Source of the DNA: Saccharicrinis aurantiacus
GTDB taxonomy: Bacteria > Bacteroidota > Bacteroidia > Bacteroidales > Marinilabiliaceae
Length of the DNA stretch: 64,000 nucleotides
Assembly: GCF_001660705.2 (NCBI RefSeq)
Contig: NZ_LYBV02000026.1
Location: forward strand, 186,001 to 250,000
Reading direction: 5' to 3'
The notes beneath the pieces are model-generated. The model saw nothing but the letters and a program-made list of their open reading frames with translations, searched no databases and was not told the DNA's origin. A program made the position numbers and the translations under genes. Positions within the stretch are counted from its first letter, which is position 1; every line of letters begins with the position of its first letter. Of this stretch, positions 55,250 to 64,000 are shown in pieces.

Positions 55250-56740
55250 ATGAGAAATCTATTGTTAGTAATGTGTGCCATCATTTTAATGTCATGCAGT
55301 GTTAAGCCTAAGGAGAAAGCCAAGGAGAAAATAAAGTATGAAGCCGACTGGGAGTCACTTAAGCAATATGAAGTTCCAGAATGGTGGTTGAATACCAAAT
55401 TTGGTATTTATTTTCACTGGGGGCCATATTCTGTGCCTGCACATGAAACGGAGTGGTATGCCATTCATATGTACACAGAAGGCCATCCGATTAGAGAGTA
55501 TCATGAAAAAACTTATGGGAATCTAAAGGATTTTGGTTACAAAGATTTCATCCCAATGTTTACTGCTGATAAATTCGATGCCGACAAGTGGGCGGAATTG
55601 TTTAAAAAGTCAGGTGCGCAATTTGCAGGGCCAGTTGCAGAACATGCCGATGGATTTGCCATGTGGGATAGTGAGTTAACCGAATGGGATGCCATGGATA
55701 TGGGGCCAAAGCGCGATGTTGTTGGCGAAATGGCCAAGGCAGTTCGTAAGCAGGGCATGAAGTTTATTGCCACTTACCACCGCCATTGGTTATATGCTTG
55801 GTTTCCAACATGGGATAAAACAACAGATGCCAGTGATCCGGCTTACGAGGGATTATATGGACCATATGTGCCTGAAGGATCGTTTGTAATGGCCACAGGA
55901 GATTATCCAAATCCTCCAAAAAAAGAATTTCATGAGGAATGGTTGGCTCGTTTAGATGAGTTAATGGACAAGTATCAGCCAGATATTATTTGGTTCGATA
56001 ATAAAATGGATATTATCGAAGAGGATTATAGAAAGCAGTTTTTGGCTAACTATTATAACAAAGCTCAAGATTGGGGACGCGATGTAGTTTGTACTTACAA
56101 GTTTGAAGATATGGCTGTAGGTACTGCTGTATTGGATTTAGAGCGTTCACGAATGAGTGAGAAGAAGGATTTTCCTTGGTTAACCGATGATTCTATTGAT
56201 TGGAAAGCATGGTGTGATATTTCTGATCCAAAATACAAATCTACAAATCGTTTAATCGATTTCTTAGTAGATGTGGTTAGTAAAAATGGAGCTGTACTTT
56301 TAAATATTACGCCACGTGCTGATGGAACAATTCCAGAAGGTGTTGAAACTCGTTTGTTAGAAATGGGAGAGTGGTTTAAAGTAAATGGAGAAGCTATTTT
56401 TGATACGCGACCATGGAAAATTTACGGTGAAGGCCCACAAGAAATTGTAGAAGGTCACTTAAGCGAGGATAAAAACCCTGAGGCTGTAGCAGAGGATATT
56501 CGATTTACAACTAAAGGTGACGATTTATATGCCATTACAATGGCATGGCCAACAGAAACTATGAACATTAGAAGTTTGGCTAAAAAAGAAGGTTTGTTAA
56601 CTAAAAATATTAAATCCGTTAACCTTTTAGGTTATGAGGGTAAAATTAAATGGGAGTTAACAGAGAATGGTTTACAGGTTGAAATGCCAGATACCAAACC
56701 TTGTGAGCATGCTTTTGCTTTAAAAATTCAATTACAATAG
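55250..56740 (+). CDS. GH29 alpha-L-fucosidase lipoprotein (2)
   Basis: A 496-residue lipoprotein (C16 in 'ILMSC'). GH29 signature: 'PEWWLNTKFGIYFHWGPYSVPA', 'SGAQFAGPVAEHADGFAMWDS' and the nucleophile D250 in 'QPDIIWFDNKMD'. 'NGAVLLNITPRADGTIP' is the conserved late block. It is clearly a second, divergent fucosidase and not a copy of the one at 51.7 kb, which suggests a second linkage. It lies between the sulfatase and GH2 genes on the same strand. Confidence 0.94.
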   Translation: MRNLLLVMCAIILMSCSVKPKEKAKEKIKYEADWESLKQYEVPEWWLNTKFGIYFHWGPYSVPAHETEWYAIHMYTEGHPIREYHEKTYGNLKDFGYKDFIPMFTADKFDADKWAELFKKSGAQFAGPVAEHADGFAMWDSELTEWDAMDMGPKRDVVGEMAKAVRKQGMKFIATYHRHWLYAWFPTWDKTTDASDPAYEGLYGPYVPEGSFVMATGDYPNPPKKEFHEEWLARLDELMDKYQPDIIWFDNKMDIIEEDYRKQFLANYYNKAQDWGRDVVCTYKFEDMAVGTAVLDLERSRMSEKKDFPWLTDDSIDWKAWCDISDPKYKSTNRLIDFLVDVVSKNGAVLLNITPRADGTIPEGVETRLLEMGEWFKVNGEAIFDTRPWKIYGEGPQEIVEGHLSEDKNPEAVAEDIRFTTKGDDLYAITMAWPTETMNIRSLAKKEGLLTKNIKSVNLLGYEGKIKWELTENGLQVEMPDTKPCEHAFALKIQLQ

Positions 56741-56754
56741 TATAATTATATAAG

Positions 56755-56795
56755 AAGGCTTGCGTCATTAATTTGTCGCAAGCCTTTTTGTTTTT
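56755..56795 (+). terminator. Intrinsic terminator between GH29 (2) and GH2
   Basis: AAGGCTTGCG pairs with CGCAAGCCTT around a 12-nt loop, followed by a T-run. It splits the enzyme cluster, or tunes GH2 expression through read-through. Confidence 0.88.
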
Positions 56796-56809
56796 ATAAA
56801 TACGTATTT

Positions 56810-59320
56810 ATGAAAAAATATATTGCCTTTATATTAATGAGTTTAACGCTCATTTCTTGTCAGTCTCCTGAGAAGCAAACTCGAGTAGTGGAAGATTTTA
56901 ATTTTGGTTGGAAGTTTCATTATGGAGCTATAAAAGAAGCTGAGCTAGCAGGTTTTGATGATGCCGATTGGCGAGATGTAAAGTTACCGCACGATTGGAG
57001 TGTTGAACATTCTTTTACCCAAGAAAATACAGGTGGTGCAACCGCGTGGCTTCCTGGAGGCATTGGCTGGTATCGTAAATCGTTTAAAGTAAGTAAGTCA
57101 TCAGAAAATAAACTCACATGGATTGAATTTGATGGTGTTTATACCAATTCTGAAGTGTGGATTAACGGACATTATTTAGGCAAACGACCATTTGGCTATG
57201 CACCTTTCAGTTACGATTTAAGTGAGTACCTAAAATATGGCGAGGTAAATGTAGTGGCTGTGAAAGCCGATAGAACTGCCTTTTTGGATAGTAGGTGGTA
57301 TCCAGGTTCAGGCATTTATCGAAATGTTAAATTAGTTAGCGCAAATAAAACGCATATTCCACAATGGGGAACTTTTGTAACCACTCCCCAAGTATCAGCT
57401 AAGCAAGCATTAGTAAATATTCAGGTTACAATCAAAAATGCGGCAGAAAATACTATTGTTCGATCTAAACTAATGCACAATGGCTTGGATAAAGCTGTTA
57501 CCGAGACTGTACTTAAACTAACAGTGCAGTCAGATAGTGTAATTGATCAGCGTATTAAACTAGATTCACCATTGTTGTGGGATACCGAAAATCCAAATAT
57601 GTATTCTCTAGTGTCAGAAGTATATGTTAATGAAGAATTAGTTGATGAGTACTCTACTCTCTTCGGAATTAGAGAATTTAAATTTGATGCGGAAGAAGGT
57701 TTTTTCTTGAACGGAAAAAACATGCTTATAAAAGGTGTTTGTATACATCACGATGGTGGTTTAGTTGGAGCTGCTGTTCCTAAAGGAGTTTGGAAACGCA
57801 GGTTGCAAAAGTTAAAAGACGCAGGTTGTAATGCCATCAGAACCGCACACAATCCTCCATCCGAAGAGTTTTTAGATTTATGCGATGAAATGGGATTCTT
57901 AGTTCAAGATGAAGCTTTCGACGAATTTCAGAATCCAAAGGATAAGCGTAAGAACTATAATCAACAGTCAGAAGATGCCGAAACCAAAGGGTATACTGCC
58001 CATTTTGATGAATGGAGTAAACGCGATATACAGGCAATGGTACTGCGTGATAGAAACCATCCTTCTATTATTATGTGGAGTATTGGTAACGAAATTGAAT
58101 GGACTTTCCCTCAGTATGGTAATGCAACTGGTTATTGGGGAAGCAATAAAGTGGGTGATGTAAACTATTATTGGGATGAACCTCCTTTTTCTATCGAAAA
58201 AATTAAGAAAACCTTTTTGGCTAAAAATGAGAAGGACGCTTGTGCACAAACAGCTCAAAACTTATCAAGTTGGGTGAAGGAACTTGATTCTTCGCGACCA
58301 GTTACGGCCAATCTAGTAATTCCATCGGTTAGTTTAATAAGTGGATATGGAGATGCTTTAGATATCATCGGTTTATCTTATCGCCAAGCAGTTTATGATT
58401 ATTGCCGAAGAAACTATCCTGATAAAGTAATTTTAGGTACCGAAAATTGGGCTCGATATCATGAATGGAAGCCTGTTGTAGACAATGCTTATATGTCGGG
58501 AATATTTATGTGGACTGGGATTGACTATATGGGAGAATCGAGAAGCTGGCCAGTTAGAGGAAGTGGTAGTGGCTTGCTTAATTTTGCGGGCTTTGATAAA
58601 CCTTCATACCATATGTTTAAATCTTTATGGAATACAGAACCGCACATATATATAACTACGCAAATAGAAAAAGAATCTCCATATAAATGGGATGCTCTTA
58701 AAAAGCAGGTTGTAGAAAAAGAAGAAGGATGGGCAGCTCATCAAAAATGGAGTTGGCAAAATGTAAATACTCATTGGAATTATAAGGCTGGAGAATCTAT
58801 AATGGTTGAAGTTTATACCAACCAAGCGGCGGTAGAGTTATTTGTGAATAACAAATCCTACGGTATACATAAACTTGAAGATGTTACGGATCATATTTTA
58901 AAGTGGAATGTACCATATAGCGATGGGCAAATAAAAGCAGTAGTCATAGATAATAAAACAGAACAAATAATTAGTACTTCCTCAAAGGCCGTAAAAATGT
59001 CTGTTGTTTCAGATAGAAAAACTTTATTGGCAGATGCTTATGATGTAGCTCATATTGAGGTACAATTGTTAGATGAGAATGGCTCTCCGGTTAAACACCT
59101 TGAGAGTGAAGTTGAATTTGAAATTACAGGTCCTATTAAATTATTGGGGGTTGATAATGGTTCACCTCGGAGTGTGCAAAAATATCAGAATAATAAAGTG
59201 ATAACTTCTGAAGGTAGATGCTTACTGATTGTACAATCGACTAATGAAACAGGTGTATCTCAAATAACGGTAAAAGGTGAAGAATTAAGAGAAACAAAAA
59301 TTTCAATAGAATGTAAATAA
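56810..59320 (+). CDS. GH2-family beta-galactosidase-like glycoside hydrolase lipoprotein
   Basis: An 836-residue lipoprotein (C17 in 'LISCQS'). The GH2 layout is a jelly-roll sugar-binding domain (about 25-190, 'WLPGGIGWYRKSFKV', 'YLGKRPFGYAPFSYDLS'), an Ig-like domain, a TIM barrel with acid/base E428 in 'IIMWSIGNEIEW' and nucleophile E545 in 'VILGTENWARYHEW', and C-terminal DUF4982-like and Ig-like domains. It releases a terminal beta-linked sugar, most likely galactose. It follows a terminator by 15 bp, so it probably has its own or a read-through transcript. Closely related GH2 enzymes include carrageenan- and agar-oligosaccharide hydrolases. Confidence 0.93.
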   Translation: MKKYIAFILMSLTLISCQSPEKQTRVVEDFNFGWKFHYGAIKEAELAGFDDADWRDVKLPHDWSVEHSFTQENTGGATAWLPGGIGWYRKSFKVSKSSENKLTWIEFDGVYTNSEVWINGHYLGKRPFGYAPFSYDLSEYLKYGEVNVVAVKADRTAFLDSRWYPGSGIYRNVKLVSANKTHIPQWGTFVTTPQVSAKQALVNIQVTIKNAAENTIVRSKLMHNGLDKAVTETVLKLTVQSDSVIDQRIKLDSPLLWDTENPNMYSLVSEVYVNEELVDEYSTLFGIREFKFDAEEGFFLNGKNMLIKGVCIHHDGGLVGAAVPKGVWKRRLQKLKDAGCNAIRTAHNPPSEEFLDLCDEMGFLVQDEAFDEFQNPKDKRKNYNQQSEDAETKGYTAHFDEWSKRDIQAMVLRDRNHPSIIMWSIGNEIEWTFPQYGNATGYWGSNKVGDVNYYWDEPPFSIEKIKKTFLAKNEKDACAQTAQNLSSWVKELDSSRPVTANLVIPSVSLISGYGDALDIIGLSYRQAVYDYCRRNYPDKVILGTENWARYHEWKPVVDNAYMSGIFMWTGIDYMGESRSWPVRGSGSGLLNFAGFDKPSYHMFKSLWNTEPHIYITTQIEKESPYKWDALKKQVVEKEEGWAAHQKWSWQNVNTHWNYKAGESIMVEVYTNQAAVELFVNNKSYGIHKLEDVTDHILKWNVPYSDGQIKAVVIDNKTEQIISTSSKAVKMSVVSDRKTLLADAYDVAHIEVQLLDENGSPVKHLESEVEFEITGPIKLLGVDNGSPRSVQKYQNNKVITSEGRCLLIVQSTNETGVSQITVKGEELRETKISIECK

Positions 59321-59331
59321 ATCATTATATT

Positions 59332-59362
59332 GCCCAGCACCTAAAATTGGTGTTGGGTTTTT
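59332..59362 (+). terminator. Intrinsic terminator after GH2
   Basis: CCCAGCACC pairs with GGTGTTGGG (one G-T pair) around a 7-nt loop, followed by a T-run. Confidence 0.88.
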
Positions 59363-59388
59363 CCTAACACTACCTATGCCATATTGCT

Positions 59389-59970
59389 ATGAAAGAATCT
59401 ACACTCGAATGCGAATATGTTTTAGACTCTGATATTTCCTTGCTCAAAAAGCTTGAAAAAGGCGATAGAGCTGTATACGAGAGTGTTTTTAATTATTATT
59501 ATCCAATCCTAATTAAATTTGCCGAGGGGTACGTATTTAATAGGGCAATTTGTGAAGATATTGTACAAGATTTTTTTGTGTGGTTATGGGAAAACAGAAA
59601 GCAACTAAAAGTAAGAACTAATTTAAGGTCTTATTTCTATCAGGCTATCAAAAATCGTAGTCTCGATTATTTGAAACATCTACAGGTTACAGATAAATAT
59701 AGGGTTCTATTTATACAGGCAAGTATGAATGCTCAATTAGAAGAAGAGGAGCCTGAGAACGAAGTTCTTTTTAATAAACTCTCCTTAATAATTAATCAAA
59801 TGCCACCTCAAATGGCAGAAATAGTGAAGGCAAAATATTTTAGTTCCAAAAAGATTGAAGAGATTGCCTCGCAACTCGACATATCCGTTAATACTGTAAA
59901 GACCCAGCTTTCAAGGGGTAGGAAGAAGATTAAGGAGTTTATATCAACCATTCTATTATTGTTTACTTAA
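59389..59970 (+). CDS. ECF sigma-70 factor, FecI-like
   Basis: A 193-residue sigma factor. Region 2 is 'VYESVFNYYYPILIKFAEGYV' with 'CEDIVQDFFVWLWENRKQLK'. Region 4 is 'MPPQMAEIVKAKYFSSKKIEEIASQLDISVNTVKTQLSRGRKKI', a clear HTH. It should direct RNA polymerase to the susC-type gene downstream and perhaps the enzyme genes. The FecR gene follows, and the STN-containing SusC comes after. This is the standard trans-envelope signalling trio of Bacteroidota. Confidence 0.93.
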   Translation: MKESTLECEYVLDSDISLLKKLEKGDRAVYESVFNYYYPILIKFAEGYVFNRAICEDIVQDFFVWLWENRKQLKVRTNLRSYFYQAIKNRSLDYLKHLQVTDKYRVLFIQASMNAQLEEEEPENEVLFNKLSLIINQMPPQMAEIVKAKYFSSKKIEEIASQLDISVNTVKTQLSRGRKKIKEFISTILLLFT

Positions 59971-60069
59971 TCCAATTTGTGTTGATTGTTAAAAAGTATA
60001 AATAAAAAATAAAATTTGTGTCATCCTTTTTTAGGTGCTTGTCGTCTTATATACAAAGACACCTAATAA

Positions 60070-61221
60070 ATGGATAAAAATAACATAGACTATCATATAC
60101 TTTGGAAAAAATTTAACGCTAGTGTTTCAAAACAAGAGCAACAGTTAATTGACGATTGGCGCAGGGTTTCACCCAAACAAGAACAATTATACAAAGATGT
60201 TGAAGCCTTTTATTCTGAAGACTCAATTAATCTTACACCTAATTTAAATCAGCAAGAAGCCTTTAAAAACATATCAAATCGGATTAATAAGCGAAGGTGG
60301 TATAGTATTTCGGCTGCAGCAAGTGTTATTTTAATTCTCGGACTATCTGTTCTTTATTTACAAAGTAAAATATTTTCAATTAATGAGCCTACTATAATAG
60401 CTCAGAATAGTTCGACACAAATTACTCACGGTGAAAAAAAGGCCGTCCTTATTTTAGAAGATGGCACTGAAGCTGTAATAACTCCCGAAACACAGTTAGA
60501 GGTTAATCAAGGAAGTTCTTCCCTTCAACTTTCAGAAAGCGGCTTATCTTATAAAGAGCAAAAAAGTAAAAGCATTAAAGAAAGCTTCAATACCCTTATG
60601 ATTCCGCGTGGAGGTGAGTTTTACCTTGAGCTTTCAGACGGAACAAAAGTTTGGCTAAACTCAGAAACCAAGTTAAAATACCCAGTAGCATTTGTAAATG
60701 ATCAAAGAGTTGTTGAGTTAACTGGTGAGGCATATTTTGAAGTAGCAAAAGATAAGGAACATCCATTTATTGTATTATCAGGCAACCAGAAAGTTAAGGT
60801 TTTAGGAACTCAGTTTAATGTTAATAATTACGATGGCAACCCTTCTATAAAAACAACCTTGGTTGAAGGAGCAGTAGAGGTAGTTACTAATTCAGGTGAG
60901 TCTATAAAATTAAACCCTGGATACCAATCTGTTTACGATATAAATACTAGTGAAATTGCTTCGAGTAAAGTAAATGTATCGGAATGTATTGCATGGAAGA
61001 ATGGAATATTTCAATTTTCAGACGAAACATTAGTACAGATGCTAGGAACGCTTGAGCGATGGTACGATGTTTCTTTTAATTATAAAAATGATGTTTTAAA
61101 AAATATACGTTTCACAGGAAAAATGAAAAGATATGAGTCCTTAGAAGAAGTACTTGCAATTATTGCAAAAACAAACGAAGTGAGCTTTACAGTTGAAGGG
61201 TCACAGGTGTTTGTTAATTAA
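60070..61221 (+). CDS. FecR-family anti-sigma factor
   Basis: A 383-residue protein. The N-terminal cytoplasmic part (about 1-80, 'LIDDWRRVSPKQEQLYKDVEAF') binds the sigma factor. One TM helix spans about 80-105. The periplasmic FecR domain (about 165-270) has 'PRGGEFYLELSDGTKVWLNSET', 'YFEVAKDKEHPFIV' and 'KVLGTQFNVNNY', followed by a C-terminal 'LEEVLAIIAKTNEVSF', a DUF4974-type segment. It receives a signal from the STN domain of the SusC protein and releases or activates the sigma factor. It lies about 100 bp after the sigma gene. Confidence 0.93.
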   Translation: MDKNNIDYHILWKKFNASVSKQEQQLIDDWRRVSPKQEQLYKDVEAFYSEDSINLTPNLNQQEAFKNISNRINKRRWYSISAAASVILILGLSVLYLQSKIFSINEPTIIAQNSSTQITHGEKKAVLILEDGTEAVITPETQLEVNQGSSSLQLSESGLSYKEQKSKSIKESFNTLMIPRGGEFYLELSDGTKVWLNSETKLKYPVAFVNDQRVVELTGEAYFEVAKDKEHPFIVLSGNQKVKVLGTQFNVNNYDGNPSIKTTLVEGAVEVVTNSGESIKLNPGYQSVYDINTSEIASSKVNVSECIAWKNGIFQFSDETLVQMLGTLERWYDVSFNYKNDVLKNIRFTGKMKRYESLEEVLAIIAKTNEVSFTVEGSQVFVN

Positions 61222-61232
61222 AACAAAAAGAA

Positions 61233-61262
61233 GAAGGTGTAATGCGGCAACATCACACCTTC
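61233..61262 (+). terminator. Hairpin between fecR-like and susC-like genes
   Basis: GAAGGTGT pairs perfectly with ACACCTTC around a 14-nt loop. No T-run, so this may be a weak attenuator or mRNA processing site. Confidence 0.4.
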
Positions 61263-61308
61263 GGAGTGTTTATAATCCAATGTATTAAATTAAAAACAGC
61301 GCAAAGCT

Positions 61309-64000
61309 ATGAAAAAAACATCAAAGTATTTGCCTCCAAATGGAGGTACCCTAAATCTGCGTATGAAATTTATTCTTTTTTTTATTCTAGCCGCCTACAT
61401 AAATGTGGATGCGAGCACCTATGCTCAGGATACACGCTTGTCGGTAAATTTAAATAACGCTAGTGTTAACGAAGTGTTAGAAGCCCTTGAGCAACAAAGT
61501 GAATTTACATTTATGTATCGTTCAAATTTGTTTGCTACAATAGATAAACAAAATGTAGATATTGAGAACGTAACAGTATATCAATATTTAGATGATTATT
61601 TGGTACCGGAAGGTTTTGAGTATGAGGTTGAGGATAAAACAGTGATTATTAGAAATGCAACAAATGCAAGTTTAGCGCAACAAGAAAATAATGTTACTGT
61701 TACCGGTATTGTTAAAGACGATACTGGTGCAACATTGCCTGGAGTAGCTATTCAAATTAAGGGTACAACAACCGGTACCATTACTGATATAGATGGAAAA
61801 TACACCATATCTAATTTATCAGGTAATGAAGTTCTAGTGATTTCGTTTGTTGGTATGCAAACTCAAGAAATCCCAATTAGCGGGAAAACAATAATTGATG
61901 TTATTCTGTCGCCGGATGCAGTAGGTTTGGAAGAGGTAATCGCAGTAGGATATGGAGTTAAAAAGAAGAGTGTGGTAACAGGCTCTATCAGTAGTGTGAG
62001 CTCTGAAGATTTAGTACAAAGTAAACCCTCCAATATTAATTCCGCTCTTAATGGTAGAGCAGCAGGTGTAATTGTTTCACCAGTATCTGGTCAACCAGGA
62101 GCTTCACCTCAAGTTAATATTCGTGGAGTAGGTACCAACGGTAATTCAAATCCACTCTATATTATTGATGGATTGCCAATGAGCGATATGAATGCGGTTA
62201 ATCCTAACGATATAGAGAGCATGGAGGTTCTTAAAGATGCGACTTCAGCAGCAATATATGGAGCTCGTGCCGCCAATGGAGTTATTTTAATTACAACAAA
62301 AAAAGGTAAGGCAGGCCAATCTACTTTAACTTATGATGGTTTTTATGGAGTACAGAATGCCTACCATGTGCCTGATATGATGAACTCAGATCAGTATATC
62401 AATATGGTAAAACAATTTCACGATAATGATAATCCTGATCAAATTGGAGCCTATCCTGATTGGATTCAATCACTTGATCCATCTATAAATACCAATTGGT
62501 TTGATGAAGTTACAGAGCCAGCAAAGGTTACGGAGCATAATATAACAGCAACCTTTGGAAGCGATAAGGGTAGTACCTTATTATCTATTGGTTATAGAGA
62601 TCAAGATGGAATTATTGGTGGTGATAATTCTTACTTTAAAAGATATAGTGCAAGAGTTAATACAACTCATAATGTAAAAGAGTGGTTAACCGTAGGAGCA
62701 AATATGAATGTGCAGCACATTGATAAAGCTAGTATTTCAATGGGTGTGAATGGATACAATACTGCAGGCTACGCTTTTATGATGGATCCAACCACTCCTC
62801 CACATGCAGGCCCTGGAACTGCGTTTCCTGATTATCCAAATTATGATGATAGAGGATATGGGGTTACTGCTAGTAATGCAACACGTATGTGGAATCCACT
62901 TCATTTTATGGAAGTTCAAGATGGTAACCGAGAAAATAAAACGGATCGTCTTTATGGTAACACCTATCTACAAATAGAGCCCATTAAAAATTTGATTATA
63001 AAAACTGATTTTGCAGCAAATATTAGTAACAATAATAATAAGAAATATACTCCAGCTTATAATCACAGACCATCACAGGTAAATAATTTTAATGAAATTT
63101 CTCAAAACAGTAGTAGAAATACATTCTGGCAATGGGAAAATACAATTACTTATTCTCACTCTTTTGGAGATCATAACCTGAGCGGATTATTAGGAACTAC
63201 AGCCTCAGAAAATACCTATGCTCAAATGGGCGGTAGTAGGCAGAAACTACCTGGTTTCGAGGCTGAGAATAATCCAAATTGGTGGTACCTTGATGCTGGA
63301 GATGTTGCAACGGCAACAAACACGGGTAAGGCTAATGCAATGCATGCTTTGGCATCTATTTTTGGTCGTGTAAGTTACGATTATAAAAATAAATATATGG
63401 CTGAAGTTGTTGTTCGTCGTGATGGTTCAACCAATTTTGGGCCTAATAACAGATATGCTGTATTTCCAGGTGTAAGTGCCGGTTGGAATATTAGTAATGA
63501 GGATTTTTGGGATTTGGCAAACTTTGATGTACTTAAAGTTCGTGCAAGTTGGGGTCAAAATGGTAATGAGGCCATCGATCCATTTTCATATACATCTATT
63601 ATCAGCAATGATTATTTTTATATGTTAGGAACCAATACAACCATATTGCCAGGTTCTGCTCCTCAAAACTTGATTAATGAAAATGTTCGTTGGGAAACTA
63701 GTGAGCAATTCAATGTTGGGGTAGATATGGTTTTTTACGGCGGTAAGCTACGAGGTAATATTGATTATTACACCAAGAATACAAAAGATCTACTACTTAC
63801 ACCAATTATGGAAGATATTAGAGGTAATGATATTCCATATTATAATATTGGCGAGGTTAGCAATAAAGGACTTGAATTTCAGGTGACGTACAGAACTAAA
63901 ATAGGAGAAGTAGACTTTGGTGTTTCTGCCAATGCATCTTATTTAAAGAATGAAGTAGTGGCAGTAGGTAATGAAAATGGTTTTATTGATGGAGGTCAAT
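61309..64000 (+). CDS. SusC/RagA TonB-linked transporter with STN domain (3' end outside the window)
   Basis: An open frame of 897 codons from the ATG at 61309 to the window edge. A signal anchor (residues about 19-40, ending 'STYAQ') is followed by an STN domain ('RLSVNLNNASVNEVLEALEQ', 'YRSNLF'), a carboxypeptidase-regulatory-like domain ('VTGIVKDDTGATLPGV'), a TonB-box region, the plug ('NSALNGRAAGVIV', 'LYIIDGLPMSD', 'LKDATSAAIYGARAANGVIL') and barrel strands. The STN domain marks it as a signalling transporter paired with the FecR/FecI genes. A SusD gene is expected just outside. Confidence 0.95.
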   Translation, partial: MKKTSKYLPPNGGTLNLRMKFILFFILAAYINVDASTYAQDTRLSVNLNNASVNEVLEALEQQSEFTFMYRSNLFATIDKQNVDIENVTVYQYLDDYLVPEGFEYEVEDKTVIIRNATNASLAQQENNVTVTGIVKDDTGATLPGVAIQIKGTTTGTITDIDGKYTISNLSGNEVLVISFVGMQTQEIPISGKTIIDVILSPDAVGLEEVIAVGYGVKKKSVVTGSISSVSSEDLVQSKPSNINSALNGRAAGVIVSPVSGQPGASPQVNIRGVGTNGNSNPLYIIDGLPMSDMNAVNPNDIESMEVLKDATSAAIYGARAANGVILITTKKGKAGQSTLTYDGFYGVQNAYHVPDMMNSDQYINMVKQFHDNDNPDQIGAYPDWIQSLDPSINTNWFDEVTEPAKVTEHNITATFGSDKGSTLLSIGYRDQDGIIGGDNSYFKRYSARVNTTHNVKEWLTVGANMNVQHIDKASISMGVNGYNTAGYAFMMDPTTPPHAGPGTAFPDYPNYDDRGYGVTASNATRMWNPLHFMEVQDGNRENKTDRLYGNTYLQIEPIKNLIIKTDFAANISNNNNKKYTPAYNHRPSQVNNFNEISQNSSRNTFWQWENTITYSHSFGDHNLSGLLGTTASENTYAQMGGSRQKLPGFEAENNPNWWYLDAGDVATATNTGKANAMHALASIFGRVSYDYKNKYMAEVVVRRDGSTNFGPNNRYAVFPGVSAGWNISNEDFWDLANFDVLKVRASWGQNGNEAIDPFSYTSIISNDYFYMLGTNTTILPGSAPQNLINENVRWETSEQFNVGVDMVFYGGKLRGNIDYYTKNTKDLLLTPIMEDIRGNDIPYYNIGEVSNKGLEFQVTYRTKIGEVDFGVSANASYLKNEVVAVGNENGFIDGGQ

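Noticed and set aside
51650-56740. Recent duplication of the two GH29 genes
   Set aside because: They are clearly divergent outside the core motifs and lie on opposite strands, so this is not a recent tandem copy.
61242-61457. 71-codon frame before the STN-SusC
   Set aside because: It overlaps the signal-anchor and STN coding region of the SusC gene in another frame.

Overview
The window is AT-rich chromosomal DNA from a member of the Bacteroidota. The signs are SusC/SusD pairs, DUF4270, DUF4907 and DUF6515 proteins, type IX secretion (T9SS) C-terminal tails, LytS/LytTR and FecI/FecR regulators, many SPII lipoproteins, and several promoters close to the Bacteroidota TTTG / TAnnTTTG consensus. 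The two GH29 fucosidases, two S1 sulfatases and a GH2 enzyme suggest a degrader of sulfated, fucose-containing polysaccharides, perhaps a marine Marinilabiliales-type organism. That placement is inference.

Layout. 1-1475: 5' part of a secreted Ig-like-repeat protein that runs off the window. 1.5-8.5 kb: housekeeping genes (methyltransferase, Dus-like protein, PfkB kinase, isochorismatase-like hydrolase, WalJ/YycJ-like MBL protein, Hsp20, Cof-type HAD phosphatase, SpoU methyltransferase, DUF1697). 8.6-10.4 kb: a LytS/LytTR two-component pair. 10.5-14.8 kb: an outer-membrane protein with a DUF4270 lipoprotein, then a kelch lipoprotein with a DUF4907 protein. 14.8-23.4 kb: DJ-1 family protein, an acyl-CoA synthetase/ACP/acyltransferase fusion, a small membrane-stress cluster (YtxH, Holin-X, unknown), a Rel protein with a degenerate hydrolase site, a cytoplasmic coiled-coil protein with a catalytically dead GH16 fold, and tRNA-Gly and tRNA-Leu genes.

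24-32 kb: a DUF6515 protein, then a leftward susC-susD-glycan-binding lipoprotein-lipoprotein operon that carries no enzyme. 33-38.5 kb: sulfotransferase, a HipA-like kinase/DUF3037 pair, an S9 peptidase and an SDR reductase. 38.5-46.1 kb: a clan GH-A lipoprotein, a small secreted protein, and two tandemly duplicated gene pairs (small Spy-like proteins; T9SS-exported adhesin-like proteins). 46.1-47.5 kb: a repeat-rich island with an XRE regulator and a 21-bp degenerate tandem array.

47.5-64 kb: a sulfated-glycan utilization locus. It holds a sulfatase, a GH43/GH117-like propeller protein, a one-pass membrane protein with a cytoplasmic DNA-binding-like N-terminus and an extracytoplasmic PKD/lectin-like sensor, GH29, sulfatase, GH29, GH2, then an ECF sigma factor, a FecR anti-sigma factor and an STN-type SusC that is cut off by the window end. 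The likely logic is that SusC senses and imports oligosaccharides and signals through FecR to the sigma factor, while the lipoprotein and periplasmic enzymes remove sulfate, fucose and galactose-type residues. No CRISPR array, rRNA, insertion sequence or phage was found.
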